From positions 2,108,001-2,172,000 of the forward strand of contig NC_008009.1 of NCBI RefSeq assembly GCF_000014005.1: a stretch of DNA of 64,000 nucleotides, given 5' to 3'. This document shows, piece after piece, positions 54,460 to 63,640 of this stretch. The DNA comes from Candidatus Koribacter versatilis Ellin345 (GTDB lineage Bacteria > Acidobacteriota > Terriglobia > Terriglobales > Acidobacteriaceae). The notes beneath the pieces were generated by a model. The model was not told the origin of the DNA. It saw only the letters and a program-made list of their open reading frames with translations, and made no database searches. How positions within the stretch are numbered: position 1 is the stretch's first letter; the number at the start of each line of letters is the position of its first letter. A program made the position numbers and the translations under genes.

Positions 54460-55500
54460 ATGAACAACAGAATTACTCAATTAGACGGGCTGCGGGCATT
54501 CGCTTTTCTCGCCGTATTTGTCCATCACGCATTCAAGGCGCCATTGCTGTGGATGGGGGTCGACCTCTTCTTCGTGATGAGCGGTTTCCTCATCACGCGT
54601 ATTCTCCTAGGTTTGAAGGAGAAGGGAAAAGGCTTCTTCGGCCCGTTTTACGCTCGTCGCGCCCGACGAATTTTGCCCCCCTACCTCTTGTTTATCGTGT
54701 TCAGCACCATCGTCATTCCAGTTGCATGGAAGCACATCTGGTTCTACTACGCTTTCTTCGCGGCAAACGTGGCCGAAATGCTTGGTGTTGGTGGTGGCCG
54801 CGCCCTCGCTCCTCTGTGGTCCCTTGCAGTCGAAGAGCAGTTCTACTTGGTGTGGCCGTTCGTTGTGCTCCTAACTTCCCGCAAGAACCTGAAGCGGATC
54901 TGCCTTGTCGGCGTCTTCGCGTTGCCGATCATTCGCGCCTTGGCCACTCCTTACGTTTCGTTTTCTGTCATCTACCACATGACGTTTTTCCGAATGGACC
55001 TTTTGATGGCAGGAAGTTTCGTCGGAATGGTGTGGGATGAGGACAGGAGCAAAGTAATGTCCTATCAACGGATGGCGGGAGTTATGACCCTCATCGTCCC
55101 CCTCGCAATTCTCGCGTTGGCCAGGATCCCAAGTTTTCGCACCGGCGCCAACTCGGTTCTCTTTAACGGAGTCGGCTACAGTCTCGCGTTAGTCATGTTC
55201 ACGTCCGTCCTGGTGTATTCGTTGAGCATTCGCGAAGGCATGGTTTTTCGGCTGCTCACATCGGGCCTCCTTACCTATCTGGGGAGAATCAGCTACATGA
55301 TGTATCTCGTTCATGCCACGATGATCGTGCTCGTGGAAAAGCTGGCTCTTCACGGTCACAAAGGACTGGTCGTCGAGAGCGCGATCGCCCTCGCGGCAAC
55401 CGTTGCGTTCGCGTCACTCTCTTGGAAGTTTGTCGAAGGACCGATTCTCAACGCCGGCCACGTCCCGCCCAAACTTACAAATGTCGCGGCGGCCAGCTAG
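54460..55500 (+). CDS. Acyltransferase-3 family membrane protein
   Basis: The 346-residue protein has about ten membrane segments and the OafA/NodX-type start ITQLDGLRAFAFLAVFVHHAF, with the conserved His at 22/23. A GVDLFFVMSGFLITRILL motif follows. Members transfer acetyl or other acyl groups to cell-surface sugars such as O-antigen or peptidoglycan. The acceptor is unknown. Its stop overlaps convergent gph by four bases. Confidence 0.9.
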   Translation: MNNRITQLDGLRAFAFLAVFVHHAFKAPLLWMGVDLFFVMSGFLITRILLGLKEKGKGFFGPFYARRARRILPPYLLFIVFSTIVIPVAWKHIWFYYAFFAANVAEMLGVGGGRALAPLWSLAVEEQFYLVWPFVVLLTSRKNLKRICLVGVFALPIIRALATPYVSFSVIYHMTFFRMDLLMAGSFVGMVWDEDRSKVMSYQRMAGVMTLIVPLAILALARIPSFRTGANSVLFNGVGYSLALVMFTSVLVYSLSIREGMVFRLLTSGLLTYLGRISYMMYLVHATMIVLVEKLALHGHKGLVVESAIALAATVAFASLSWKFVEGPILNAGHVPPKLTNVAAAS

Positions 55501-56177
55501 CCCCCCAGCACCTGCGCCAACTCCGCGGGCGTATCCACAAGAACATCCGGCGGGGCATGCTTAAAGCCTTCCGGTGCGAATCCGTAGGTGACGCCGACGC
55601 TCCACATCCCCGCGTTGTGCGCGGTCAGGCTATCAATCTGCGAATCTCCGACCATCACCGTCTCTTCTGGCGTACAGCCAAATTCGTGCATCAGTGCCTT
55701 GGCACCGAGTGGATCGGGCTTCTTGGTATCGAAGCTGTTGCCGCCATACACCTGTGCAAAGAATTCGCTCAGTCCAAGGCCGGCGACAATGTCGCGTGAT
55801 GGCCGCACCGGTTTATTCGTTAACACCGCCTGCTTGCGTCCGTTGATCCCGATCGCGTGCAGCGCAGGAATGATTCCGTCGTACACATAGGTGTTGTCCA
55901 GCTTGTGTTCGCGGTAATAAAGCAGGAAATATTCGAGCGCCTCTTTTACGAAGCCCTCGTCGTTGGGATCGCCAAGCGCCCGACGCACCAGCATCGGCGC
56001 ACCATCGCCGATATAGGTCCCGATGGTCTCCACCGGCAGCTCCTGCCGATGAAACTGCCGCAGCATGGCGTTAATGGCATGTGCAAGGTCGAGTTCAGAA
56101 TTTACCAACGTGCCGTCAAGGTCCCAGAGCACAAGCTTGATCTGGGCAACAGGAATAGAGCGGTTCGTATGAATCAT
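55497..56177 (-). CDS. gph: HAD phosphatase, phosphoglycolate phosphatase-like
   Basis: The 226-residue HAD hydrolase has motif I DLDGT (Asp19 nucleophile, Asp21), motif III Lys in LTNKPVRPSR, and motif IV VMVGDSQIDSL. The cap is helical (subclass IA), as in Gph and PpaX. It probably hydrolyses phosphoglycolate or a related phosphomonoester. ATG 56177 has AAAGAGA upstream; a longer frame runs through the hairpin repeat at 56209 and is unlikely. Confidence 0.85.
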   Translation of the reverse strand: MIHTNRSIPVAQIKLVLWDLDGTLVNSELDLAHAINAMLRQFHRQELPVETIGTYIGDGAPMLVRRALGDPNDEGFVKEALEYFLLYYREHKLDNTYVYDGIIPALHAIGINGRKQAVLTNKPVRPSRDIVAGLGLSEFFAQVYGGNSFDTKKPDPLGAKALMHEFGCTPEETVMVGDSQIDSLTAHNAGMWSVGVTYGFAPEGFKHAPPDVLVDTPAELAQVLGG

Positions 56178-56208
56178 TCTCTTTAAGTATAAAACCGTCG
56201 ATGATGTG

Positions 56209-56238
56209 GGTGCCCAGCCCTTCTCGAAGGGAGAGTGG
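56209..56238. repeat. Hairpin repeat element, copy A
   Basis: GGTGCCCAGCCCTTCTCGAAG runs into GGAG; CCCTT (56218-56222) pairs with AAGGG (56227-56231). A related element is at 63575-63608. Both are between divergent genes. Confidence 0.55.
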
Positions 56239-56290
56239 TTGCGATACCGCCCGCGCTCCATCGATACTGTCCTGTCACGAAAGGGAACTC

Positions 56291-57301
56291 ATGCGCGTCC
56301 TCATCATCGGCGGCACTCGCAACCTCGGGCCCTCCATCATCTCTGCCCTCGTCACCGCGGGCCACCAGGTCACCATCTTCCATCGCGGCCGAACTCTTTA
56401 CGACCTCCCTCGCGAAGTCGAAGTCCTGAACGGCGACCGCGCCCAGCGGGCCGATTGCGAGCGCAGTTTCGGAGGCCGCGACTTCGACGCCGTCATCGAC
56501 ACCACGCTTTACAACGGCCGCGACGCCGCGATCGCCACTGAAATCTTCGAAGGCCACGTCTGCCAATACATTTTCATATCAACAGGACAGGTCTATCTCG
56601 TCCGCACCGGCCCGCAGCGTCCATTCCGCGAAACCGACTACGACGGCCCGCTCATGCCGGAGCCGCCGAAAGACCATCATCAAGATCACGACAACTGGGT
56701 CTACGGCATCGAGAAGCGAGAGGCCGAAGACATCCTCGCCGAGGTCCACGCGAAGCACGCTTTCCCATATGTCTCGCTCCGCCTGCCGATGGTCAACAGC
56801 GAGCGCGACCACTACCATCGCCTGCAGAACTACCTCCTTCGCATGTGGGATGGCAGCCCGCTGCTCATTCCCGACGAGCCCGGCCTTCCGGTTCGACACG
56901 TTTACGGCCAGGACGTTGTTCGCGCCATCGAACTCTGTTTGGCGAATCGCGAAACCATCGGTCGCGCCTACAACATCGGCCAGGACGAAACGCTTTCCCT
57001 CCGCGAGTTCCTCGATCTCACAGCCGAGATCGCACATTCCAAGCCCCAGATCGCCGCCTTCCCGCGCCCGTTGCTCGATTCCGCGCGCCTGCTGCCGGCA
57101 TGTTCGCCCTTCAGCGGTCCTTGGATGTCGAGTCTCGACAACGCGCACAGCAAGCAGGAACTCGGGATGACGTACACCCCGCTTCGTGCCTATCTCGCCA
57201 AGCTGGTCGAGTATTTCCGCGAGCACCGCGAGCCGGCGCCGCCTGGCTTCGAAGAGCATCGCAACCGGGAACTTGCTTTTGCACAGCATCATGGAGCCTA
57301 G
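56291..57301 (+). CDS. NAD(P)-dependent epimerase/dehydratase (extended SDR)
   Basis: The 336-residue protein has the Rossmann motif LIIGGTRNLGPSI (4-16). A catalytic-type Ser/Tyr region follows, with ISTGQVYL and WVYGIEKREAE where Y-x-x-x-K is Tyr-Gly-Ile-Glu-Lys. Substrate-domain strands RHVYGQDVVRAI and YNIGQDETLSLREF are typical of nucleotide-sugar epimerases and related enzymes. AAGGGA precedes ATG 56291. A TTGCGA/GATACT pair (56239-56268) could be its promoter. Substrate unknown. Confidence 0.85.
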   Translation: MRVLIIGGTRNLGPSIISALVTAGHQVTIFHRGRTLYDLPREVEVLNGDRAQRADCERSFGGRDFDAVIDTTLYNGRDAAIATEIFEGHVCQYIFISTGQVYLVRTGPQRPFRETDYDGPLMPEPPKDHHQDHDNWVYGIEKREAEDILAEVHAKHAFPYVSLRLPMVNSERDHYHRLQNYLLRMWDGSPLLIPDEPGLPVRHVYGQDVVRAIELCLANRETIGRAYNIGQDETLSLREFLDLTAEIAHSKPQIAAFPRPLLDSARLLPACSPFSGPWMSSLDNAHSKQELGMTYTPLRAYLAKLVEYFREHREPAPPGFEEHRNRELAFAQHHGA

Positions 57302-57432
57302 GAAAACATCTAATCGGAGTGGCATTTCTGTACGCTAAAATAGGGAGAACACCTGTGGGGTTAACAGCAGCAGGACCGAATGGCTTGCATGCTCAGGTCG
57401 CCCCTGTTCGATCGCTCTTACCGAGGAATTGA

Positions 57433-59643
57433 ATGGCAACGACGAAGGCTGAGCCGAAGCCGGCGACTGCGAGCACGAAAGCCGTGAACAAGACTTACGA
57501 AGGGCTGACCCGCGAGGACCTGCTTCGCGCCTATCGGCTCATGTACCTCTCGCGCCGCATTGACGACCGCGAGATCCTGCTCAAGCGCCAGCAGCGGGTG
57601 TTCTTCCAGATCTCCGGCGCCGGCCACGAGGCGATGCTTGTCGCCGCGGGCCTCCTTCTCAAACCGGGCTATGACTGGTTCTTCCCCTACTACCGCGATC
57701 GCGCGCTCTGCCTCGCGCTCGGTATGACTGCCGAAGAGATGTTGCTCGGCGCCGTCGGCGCAGCTGCCGATCCCAACTCCGGCGGACGCCAGATGCCTTC
57801 GCACTGGGGACACAAAGGCCTGAACATCGTCACTGGATCTTCGCCGACCGGATCGCAAATTCTGCATGCGGTCGGCTGCGCTGAAGCCGGGCGATTGTTC
57901 AATGCGCACCCGGATTCCGCTGCGAAGGCCGAAGGCGATTACCGCGAATTCAAAGACGTCGTCTTCCATGGCGACGAAGTCAGCTACGTCTCCTGTGGCG
58001 ATGGAACCACCAGCCAGGGCGAGTTCTGGGAAGCCCTGAGTTCGGCCTCGAACAACAAGCTGCCGGTGCTCTTCGTCGTAGAAGACAACGGCTACGCCAT
58101 CTCAACGCCCGTCGAAGTGAATACTCCGGGCGGCAACATCAGCAAGGTCGTCTCCGGCTTCCCGAACTTCCACTTTGAAGAATGCGACGGCACCGAGGTT
58201 CTCGAGAGTTATCGGGCGTTCAAGCGTGCTATCGACTACATCCGCGCCGGCAAAGGCCCCGCGTTCGTTCACGGCCACGTAATTCGTCCGTACTCGCACT
58301 CTCTGTCAGACGACGAAAAACTCTATCGCCCGGAAGCCGAGCGCAAAGACGAAGCCAATCGCGACCCGATCACCAAGTTCTACAAGTGGCTCGTCGCCGA
58401 AAGCCTGGCGACCGACAAGGAATTAAAAGACCTGCAGACGGACGTCGACACCGAGGTCCAGGACTCATCCGATCGCGCCGTCGAAGCGCCCATTCCCGCA
58501 CTCGACAGCTACTCTCAGCATCTGTACTCGTCCACGCTCGACCCGGCATCGGCGGCGTTTGAAACGCGCCCTCAGTTCCCGGTCCACGTCGAGGGCGAAA
58601 CTGCGGTCGCGCCCGCCAAGACCATGGCCGACCTCATCAATGCCTGCCTGAAGGACGAGATGAAGCGCGACCCGCGCATCGTGATCTTCGGCGAAGACGT
58701 TGCCGATTGCAGTCGCGAAGAATATTTGAAGCAGAAGCAGGTGAAAGGGAAGGGCGGCGTCTTCAAGCTAACTTCCGGCTTGCAGATGGAGTATGGCGCC
58801 GACCGCGTCTTCAATTCACCGCTTGCGGAAGCCAACATCGTTGGCCGCGCGACAGGCATGGCCGTTCGCGGATTGAAGCCTGTGGTCGAGATCCAGTTCT
58901 TCGATTACATCTGGCCCGCAATGCACCAGCTTCGCAACGAGCTCCCGGTTGTCCGCTGGCGCTCGAATGGCGCGTTCTCATCGCCGGCTGTAATACGTGT
59001 GGCCATCGGCGGTTATCTCACCGGAGGCGCGATCTATCACTCGCAGTGCGGCGAGAGCATCTTCACGCACACGCCAGGCATGCGCGTGATCTTCCCATCC
59101 AACGCGCTTGACGCCAACGGCCTGCTGCGCACTGCCATTCGTTGCGATGATCCTGTGCTCTTCCTCGAGCACAAGCGGCTCTATCGCGAAACGTTTGGCC
59201 GCTCGCCTTATCCGGGACCGGATTACATGGTCCCGTTCGGCAAGGCGAAGATCGTCAAAGCCGGACACGACATCACCGTCGTGACCTATGGTGCGGTCGT
59301 TCCGCGCGCGTTGCAGGCGGCGCAGAAGATCGAGCGCGAAAACGGTGTCAGTGTGGAACTCATCGATCTGCGAACGCTCAATCCGTACGACTTCGAAGCG
59401 ATCGCGGAATCAATCCACAAGACAAACCGCGTGATCGTTGCGCACGAAGATACGCTGAGCTGGGGCTACGGCGCGGAGATCGCGGCCCGCATCGCCGACG
59501 AACTCTTCGACGAACTCGACGCGCCCGTCAAGCGTGTCGCCGCAAAAGATACGTTCGTTGCCTATCAGCCTGCATTGGAAGACGTCATCCTTCCGCAGTC
59601 AGATGACCTCTTCGCAGCGATGCTGGAGATGAGCAAGTACTAG
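57433..59643 (+). CDS. 2-oxoacid dehydrogenase E1, fused alpha and beta
   Basis: The 736-residue protein joins an E1-alpha half (about 20-365) to an E1-beta half (about 395-736). The alpha half has [12 protein letters not shown] and the thiamine diphosphate motif [10 protein letters not shown]...EDNGYA (189-222). The beta half has [24 protein letters not shown], and the C-terminal [17 protein letters not shown]. This suits the branched-chain (2-oxoisovalerate) or pyruvate-type E1, which decarboxylates the oxoacid and acylates the lipoyl domain of E2. No E2 or E3 is beside it. The exact oxoacid is uncertain. Confidence 0.88.
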   Translation: MATTKAEPKPATASTKAVNKTYEGLTREDLLRAYRLMYLSRRIDDREILLKRQQRVFFQISGAGHEAMLVAAGLLLKPGYDWFFPYYRDRALCLALGMTAEEMLLGAVGAAADPNSGGRQMPSHWGHKGLNIVTGSSPTGSQILHAVGCAEAGRLFNAHPDSAAKAEGDYREFKDVVFHGDEVSYVSCGDGTTSQGEFWEALSSASNNKLPVLFVVEDNGYAISTPVEVNTPGGNISKVVSGFPNFHFEECDGTEVLESYRAFKRAIDYIRAGKGPAFVHGHVIRPYSHSLSDDEKLYRPEAERKDEANRDPITKFYKWLVAESLATDKELKDLQTDVDTEVQDSSDRAVEAPIPALDSYSQHLYSSTLDPASAAFETRPQFPVHVEGETAVAPAKTMADLINACLKDEMKRDPRIVIFGEDVADCSREEYLKQKQVKGKGGVFKLTSGLQMEYGADRVFNSPLAEANIVGRATGMAVRGLKPVVEIQFFDYIWPAMHQLRNELPVVRWRSNGAFSSPAVIRVAIGGYLTGGAIYHSQCGESIFTHTPGMRVIFPSNALDANGLLRTAIRCDDPVLFLEHKRLYRETFGRSPYPGPDYMVPFGKAKIVKAGHDITVVTYGAVVPRALQAAQKIERENGVSVELIDLRTLNPYDFEAIAESIHKTNRVIVAHEDTLSWGYGAEIAARIADELFDELDAPVKRVAAKDTFVAYQPALEDVILPQSDDLFAAMLEMSKY

Positions 59644-59660
59644 CTCTTCGTTCGAGCGTG

Positions 59661-59695
59661 AAAATGGCGCGGCCTCTGAGGTCGCGCCATCTCTT
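59661..59695. terminator. Rho-independent terminator, possibly bidirectional
   Basis: ATGGCGCGGCCT (59664-59675) pairs with AGGTCGCGCCAT (59679-59690), one G-U pair, loop CTG. On the (-) strand it is followed by TTTTC, and on (+) by CTCTTT, so it can stop both the E1 gene and the sigma-factor gene. Confidence 0.75.
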
Positions 59696-59717
59696 TGCCT
59701 TCAAGAGTGCGAAGTGC

Positions 59718-60389
59718 TCACTCAGCGATGCGTCGCAGAACGTTGGCGACGACCCGGTCGCAGCGCGGGGCCTGGATCTGGAATGCTGATGTGCTCGTGG
59801 CTCCAACCAGTGCGAAGAGTTTTCTGCGGACCAGCGCGCGAGCGCGATGCAGCCGGACGCGCACCGTCGCTTCGGTAAGTTCGAGCATGGCGGCGGTATC
59901 GGCGGTCGTCATGTCTTCCACATCGTGCATCATGAGCACGCTGCGATAGCGCAGCGGCAGCGTCATAATGGCGCGCTCGAGCAGGCGCTGAGTTTCGCCA
60001 GAAGCGCTCTGTGCTTCGGGAGTCGGAGCCACGTCGGCGATGTCAGGGGTAGCCGCGGGATCGTTGAGGTCCTTGTATTCCAAGCGGCTGGCTTTGGAGA
60101 GGCGCGCCAAGGCTTCATTCACGGCGATGTGTCCGATCCAGGTGGAAAACGTGCTTCGACCTTCGTACTGACTCAGATTGCGAAAGGCCCTGAGGTATGC
60201 CTCCTGCATTACGTCTTCCGCCTCGGCGTCGTCGCGGAGCACTGAGCGGATCAGCCGGTATAGTCGCTGATTGTAGCGACGCATCAGCAGTTCATAGGCC
60301 GGGGAATCGCCGGCCAGAACCCGCTCAATGATCTCCTGGTCGGACCATTCCGACAGCCGAGTTTTGTCCAATACTTGGGAAGCAGTCAT
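59718..60389 (-). CDS. ECF-family RNA polymerase sigma factor
   Basis: The 223-residue sigma factor has region 2 (about 20-90; DAEDVMQEAYLRAFRNLSQYEGRSTFSTWI). A linker follows, then region 4 (about 135-190; TLPLRYRSVLMMHDVEDMTTADTAAMLELTEATVRVRLHRARALVRRKL). A 28-residue tail with one Cys follows. No anti-sigma gene is next to it; the neighbouring cupredoxin gene is a possible target. Its regulation cannot be read here. Confidence 0.9.
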   Translation of the reverse strand: MTASQVLDKTRLSEWSDQEIIERVLAGDSPAYELLMRRYNQRLYRLIRSVLRDDAEAEDVMQEAYLRAFRNLSQYEGRSTFSTWIGHIAVNEALARLSKASRLEYKDLNDPAATPDIADVAPTPEAQSASGETQRLLERAIMTLPLRYRSVLMMHDVEDMTTADTAAMLELTEATVRVRLHRARALVRRKLFALVGATSTSAFQIQAPRCDRVVANVLRRIAE

Positions 60390-60452
60390 CTCGATCTCCC
60401 TATGACTGATTGAGCGACGGGCCCAAACGTTACAGTTTTCTGCATTGGATGA

Positions 60453-61247
60453 TCATTTTCCGAAAAGCATCCTGCCGCCAAGAGATCCCTGGTACACCAA
60501 GGCAAGTACCAGTACAAAAGCGCACGTGAGATAGGCCGTGCTCGGGGGGTCTCCGAGTTTCTGAGCCCGCCATCGCCATGCTGCCAAACCGATGAACGCG
60601 AACGCGGCGAACGAACCGAGCCAGGCATGAACCATGACCAGGTGCGGTGGAAGATCCGCTCCGGCACTGCGCTTCCACCACCATCCTGCGAGTGCGGTGA
60701 GTGGCGTAATTACGGCGGCGTAGAGCGTCATCCACCAGCCTGCTTGATGCAAAGTTGGGCGGCGAAACATGCGTCCCAACAGATCGCTGAGGAATGCGAG
60801 CGGCAGCAACGCTGCGGTAAAATTCACCAGGATCGGATGGAACTGTTGCGGCGCCGTCGGCGGCGCCCATTTCAGAGATGCGCTTGTTTGATCCTGCGCG
60901 GCAGCGATCGAAACGAGCACCGTTGCCGCCATATTGGGATGTGGACGACAGTGATACCCAACCGACCCTGCATTGGCGAACGAATGCTGCCAAGTGGAGC
61001 CGGGTGCGATCAATCCTGAATCGAAGCTGCCATCATCGGCGGTCACGGTGTGGGAAAAAATGTCTTCGTTCATCCACGTAACCGTTTCGCCGGTGTTGAT
61101 CTCGAGTTTCGCCGGGGAAAATCGCATCTCCCGCATGGTCACGGTGGTCTGTGCCGGGATTTCTCCAAACAGCGGCAGGGTCGCCGCAATCAAGACGAAG
61201 AGAAACAAGAGCGGCGACCCAATCCGCCAAGTGCGTCGGGCGAACAT
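60453..61247 (-). CDS. Cupredoxin fused to a membrane domain
   Basis: Of 264 residues, 1-29 are a signal/anchor. About 34-115 form a plastocyanin-like cupredoxin with type-1 copper ligands His66 (FSHTV), Cys100, His103 and Met106 (YHCRPHPNM). About 130-264 have four hydrophobic helices resembling DUF2231. It may pass electrons to or from a membrane complex, with the copper domain in the periplasm. Its ATG follows the DUF4142 stop directly (TAAATG). Confidence 0.85.
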   Translation of the reverse strand: MFARRTWRIGSPLLFLFVLIAATLPLFGEIPAQTTVTMREMRFSPAKLEINTGETVTWMNEDIFSHTVTADDGSFDSGLIAPGSTWQHSFANAGSVGYHCRPHPNMAATVLVSIAAAQDQTSASLKWAPPTAPQQFHPILVNFTAALLPLAFLSDLLGRMFRRPTLHQAGWWMTLYAAVITPLTALAGWWWKRSAGADLPPHLVMVHAWLGSFAAFAFIGLAAWRWRAQKLGDPPSTAYLTCAFVLVLALVYQGSLGGRMLFGK

Positions 61248-61784
61248 TTACTGTGCGCCCTGCAACGATTGCTGTAGGTGCTGGGCGTGCTCGAGATGTC
61301 CCTGCAAAAGCGGTGCGGCGCCTTGCAGAGCAGATTTCAGCTCCGCATTCTGCGCATTCGGGATCAGCGTTTTCGTCGCCGCATCGATGACCGCCTGATG
61401 GTAGGCAACTTCGTGCGAAACATATTCCTGATCGAAAGCTTTTCCGCTAAGCGACTTGAGTTTCTTCGCCTCGTCGGCCGCGCCTTGCTTCAACTGCTTC
61501 GAGATGTCGCTGTCCTGCGGTGTGACATTCAATTTCTTGGCGAGATCGGCAACCGACTTTTCGAGACTGGTATGGTCGGCGATCATCTGGTTGGCGAACT
61601 CTTTCACTTGCGCGTCCTTCGACTTCTGCAGCGCAATATGCGCCGTGTCGATGTCGATCTTGTTCGCGGTCTGCACCACGCCTGCGATCTGTGGGTCTGA
61701 CGGGGCCTGTGCGTGCAGCCCGCGAGGTGCAAGGGTGAGCACGGTGGCAACGGCTAGTGCTGAGACAAACAGGGAACTCCTCAT
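61248..61784 (-). CDS. DUF4142 secreted protein
   Basis: The 178-residue protein has a signal peptide (to about residue 26, LHAQ) and a ferritin-like four-helix domain (30-175). It has the DUF4142 pattern: Ala-rich helices, KEFANQMIADHTSLEKSVADLAKKL, YVSHEVAYHQAVIDA. Function unknown; some members are linked to stress survival. It is the first gene of a two-gene unit with the cupredoxin. Confidence 0.85.
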   Translation of the reverse strand: MRSSLFVSALAVATVLTLAPRGLHAQAPSDPQIAGVVQTANKIDIDTAHIALQKSKDAQVKEFANQMIADHTSLEKSVADLAKKLNVTPQDSDISKQLKQGAADEAKKLKSLSGKAFDQEYVSHEVAYHQAVIDAATKTLIPNAQNAELKSALQGAAPLLQGHLEHAQHLQQSLQGAQ

Positions 61785-61884
61785 TCGTGTAATCCTCCTC
61801 GGCTATGCTGATGATGCTTGCGCTGCGGGCTTTTACCATCCCGCATATACGTACAGAGCTGCGAGGCGGCAGATTCATTACACA

Positions 61885-61912
61885 AATTAAAAGGCGCACT
61901 CGAAGGTGCGCC
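61885..61912 (-). terminator. Rho-independent terminator of the DoxX gene
   Basis: On the (-) strand GGCGCAC pairs with GTGCGCC around CTTCGA, followed by TTTTAATTT. It lies 20 bp after the DoxX stop. Confidence 0.75.
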
Positions 61913-61932
61913 CTTGTTGGAAGAACGCGAAT

Positions 61933-62337
61933 TTACTTACCGCGGTTGCCCATTAGCCAATCCACTGAAATCGCACCCGCGCCCGTGAGGATCAGGCAGA
62001 ACGCCATCGCGGCAAACGCGAGCACATTTTGGTATCCGCCCTGGCCAGCCAAGCCGTTGTGGATATGCACTTTGACCATCGCCACCAGCATGTCCACCAT
62101 CACGAGCAGCGCGGCGATCCGCGTGCCAAAGCCCACGATCAGCAGGATGCCGCCGAGGAATTCAGCCGCTATCGAGAGATACGCCAGCCATCCCGGCATT
62201 CCGAGATGAGCCACCATCTCGACGTGGTGACTCATGCCTCCATGGATCTTTTGCCAGCCGTGCACCGCCATGATCAGGCCGAGCACAACTCGCAGCGCGA
62301 GCAATCCCAACGGTTGTAATCGATTTAGGAATCCCAC
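61933..62337 (-). CDS. DoxX-family membrane protein
   Basis: The 134-residue protein has four membrane segments and the DoxX start RVVLGLIMAVHGWQKI, then a GWLAYLSIAAEFLGGILLIVGF helix pair. Members take part in quinone or sulfur redox chemistry, but most are uncharacterised. A GTG at 62337 opens the frame, three bases after the saccharopine-dehydrogenase-like stop, so both are cotranscribed. Confidence 0.85.
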   Translation of the reverse strand: MGFLNRLQPLGLLALRVVLGLIMAVHGWQKIHGGMSHHVEMVAHLGMPGWLAYLSIAAEFLGGILLIVGFGTRIAALLVMVDMLVAMVKVHIHNGLAGQGGYQNVLAFAAMAFCLILTGAGAISVDWLMGNRGK

Positions 62338-62340
62338 TGC

Positions 62341-63519
62341 TTACGCTCCGACCTCGCATTCCTCAGGTTGTGCGACTGCCACTTCGTACGCGATCGGCAG
62401 GCCGCGCTGCGCCATCTCGTCGAGGAACTTTTCGGCGGGAACATCGCGTTCCTGCAGGACGTCGCCACGCTTAGTGATCTCGCCGCTTGCCATCATCTGC
62501 AGAACGATCGAAGCGGGCCACGCGGTGGTGCGCATCATCGAGGTCAGTTTCGTCTCGGGATCGGTCTTGTCAATTAAGGTGAACGAAGCGACCTCACCGT
62601 TTTGATGCGCCTCGACGCGCAGGATCGTGGCCTCCGACGCATCGTCCACGAACTTCTCCAGGAAGAGGCTCGTAGTCATTTGGCGCGGAGTGATTTCGTG
62701 CTGCCCGATCTTGCGCTTTTCGCTGGAGAAGAACCCGAAGTCATAAAGGCTGCGAATCATTGCGCAGTGGCCCTTGTAGCGGATCGTCTTTTCGAAGCAT
62801 TCGCCCACGTTCTTGCCGAAGGTCTCCGGCATGGTGGAGGTGCCGCCCGAGGTGTGAAACGCTTCCAGCGCCGGCCATCCCTCGATATTGAACTCTTCGA
62901 TTTCGCTCAGCGGATCGATCATGGTGAGCTCACCGTCGCGCAGGATTCGCGCCGGTTCGCAGTATTCGTTAATCAGGCCTTCCACGGAAAACACGAGCTG
63001 ATAGTTAAACGGGGCCTTCGGATTCTGCGGCAATCCGCCGACGTAAACCTTCAACGAATCGGCCCTGCCACCAACGCGACGCAGCAATTCGCCACCCAGG
63101 ATGGAAGCCATGCCGGGCGAGAGCCCGCAATCCGGCGCAAGGCCAACGCCGTTCTTCTTCGCTTCCTGTGCCAGCTCAAGCGTCTGGCGAACCACAACGT
63201 TGTTTCCACCAAGATCGGCAAAATGACACTTGCTCTCGATCGCCGTCTTAGCCAGCCCGAGATTGAAGAAGTAGGGAACCGCCGACAAAACGCCGTCATG
63301 GCCCTTCATCAGTTGCGCGACCTTCTCCAGGTCGGCAGCATCAACAGAAGCGCCCTCCACCTTCTTGTTATCCGTAAGGTTGTTGATGCGCTCTACCGCC
63401 TCTGCGACGCGCCTGGCATCGGAATCGGCCAGCGTCACCTCGGATACCTGCGGCTGTCGCGCCATGTCGTACGCAGCAGCCGAGCCCATCATTCCAGCCC
63501 CAATTACCAGTAACTTCAT
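62341..63519 (-). CDS. Saccharopine dehydrogenase-like oxidoreductase
   Basis: The 392-residue protein has the Rossmann motif VIGAGMMGSAAAYDMA (5-20), an acidic DSDARR, and a C-terminal catalytic/dimer domain (YNQLVFSVEGLINEY, TSGGTSTMPE). The family oxidises saccharopine or related amino-acid adducts, or L-lysine derivatives; the exact substrate is unclear. It precedes doxX in the transcript. A palindrome CTAATTAG (63546-63553) lies 26 bp upstream of its start. Confidence 0.82.
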   Translation of the reverse strand: MKLLVIGAGMMGSAAAYDMARQPQVSEVTLADSDARRVAEAVERINNLTDNKKVEGASVDAADLEKVAQLMKGHDGVLSAVPYFFNLGLAKTAIESKCHFADLGGNNVVVRQTLELAQEAKKNGVGLAPDCGLSPGMASILGGELLRRVGGRADSLKVYVGGLPQNPKAPFNYQLVFSVEGLINEYCEPARILRDGELTMIDPLSEIEEFNIEGWPALEAFHTSGGTSTMPETFGKNVGECFEKTIRYKGHCAMIRSLYDFGFFSSEKRKIGQHEITPRQMTTSLFLEKFVDDASEATILRVEAHQNGEVASFTLIDKTDPETKLTSMMRTTAWPASIVLQMMASGEITKRGDVLQERDVPAEKFLDEMAQRGLPIAYEVAVAQPEECEVGA

Positions 63520-63574
63520 ATAAGGCCCTCAGTTTTAAATGACAACTAATTAGCTTAAATCATCGCACCACAAT

Positions 63575-63608
63575 GTTGGTACCCCAGCCTTCCCGAAGGG
63601 AGGCTGGG
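63575..63608. repeat. Hairpin repeat element, copy B
   Basis: CCCAGCCT (63583-63590) pairs with AGGCTGGG (63601-63608) and an inner CCC/GGG extends the stem around GAA. With GGTACCCCAGCC at its left end it matches copy A at 56209 over the CCCAGCC-TTC-CGAAGGGAG core. No T-run follows, so it is not a terminator. Confidence 0.62.
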
Positions 63609-63640
63609 TGAACACAAACTCCTCTAGTATCCTGTCTCCA

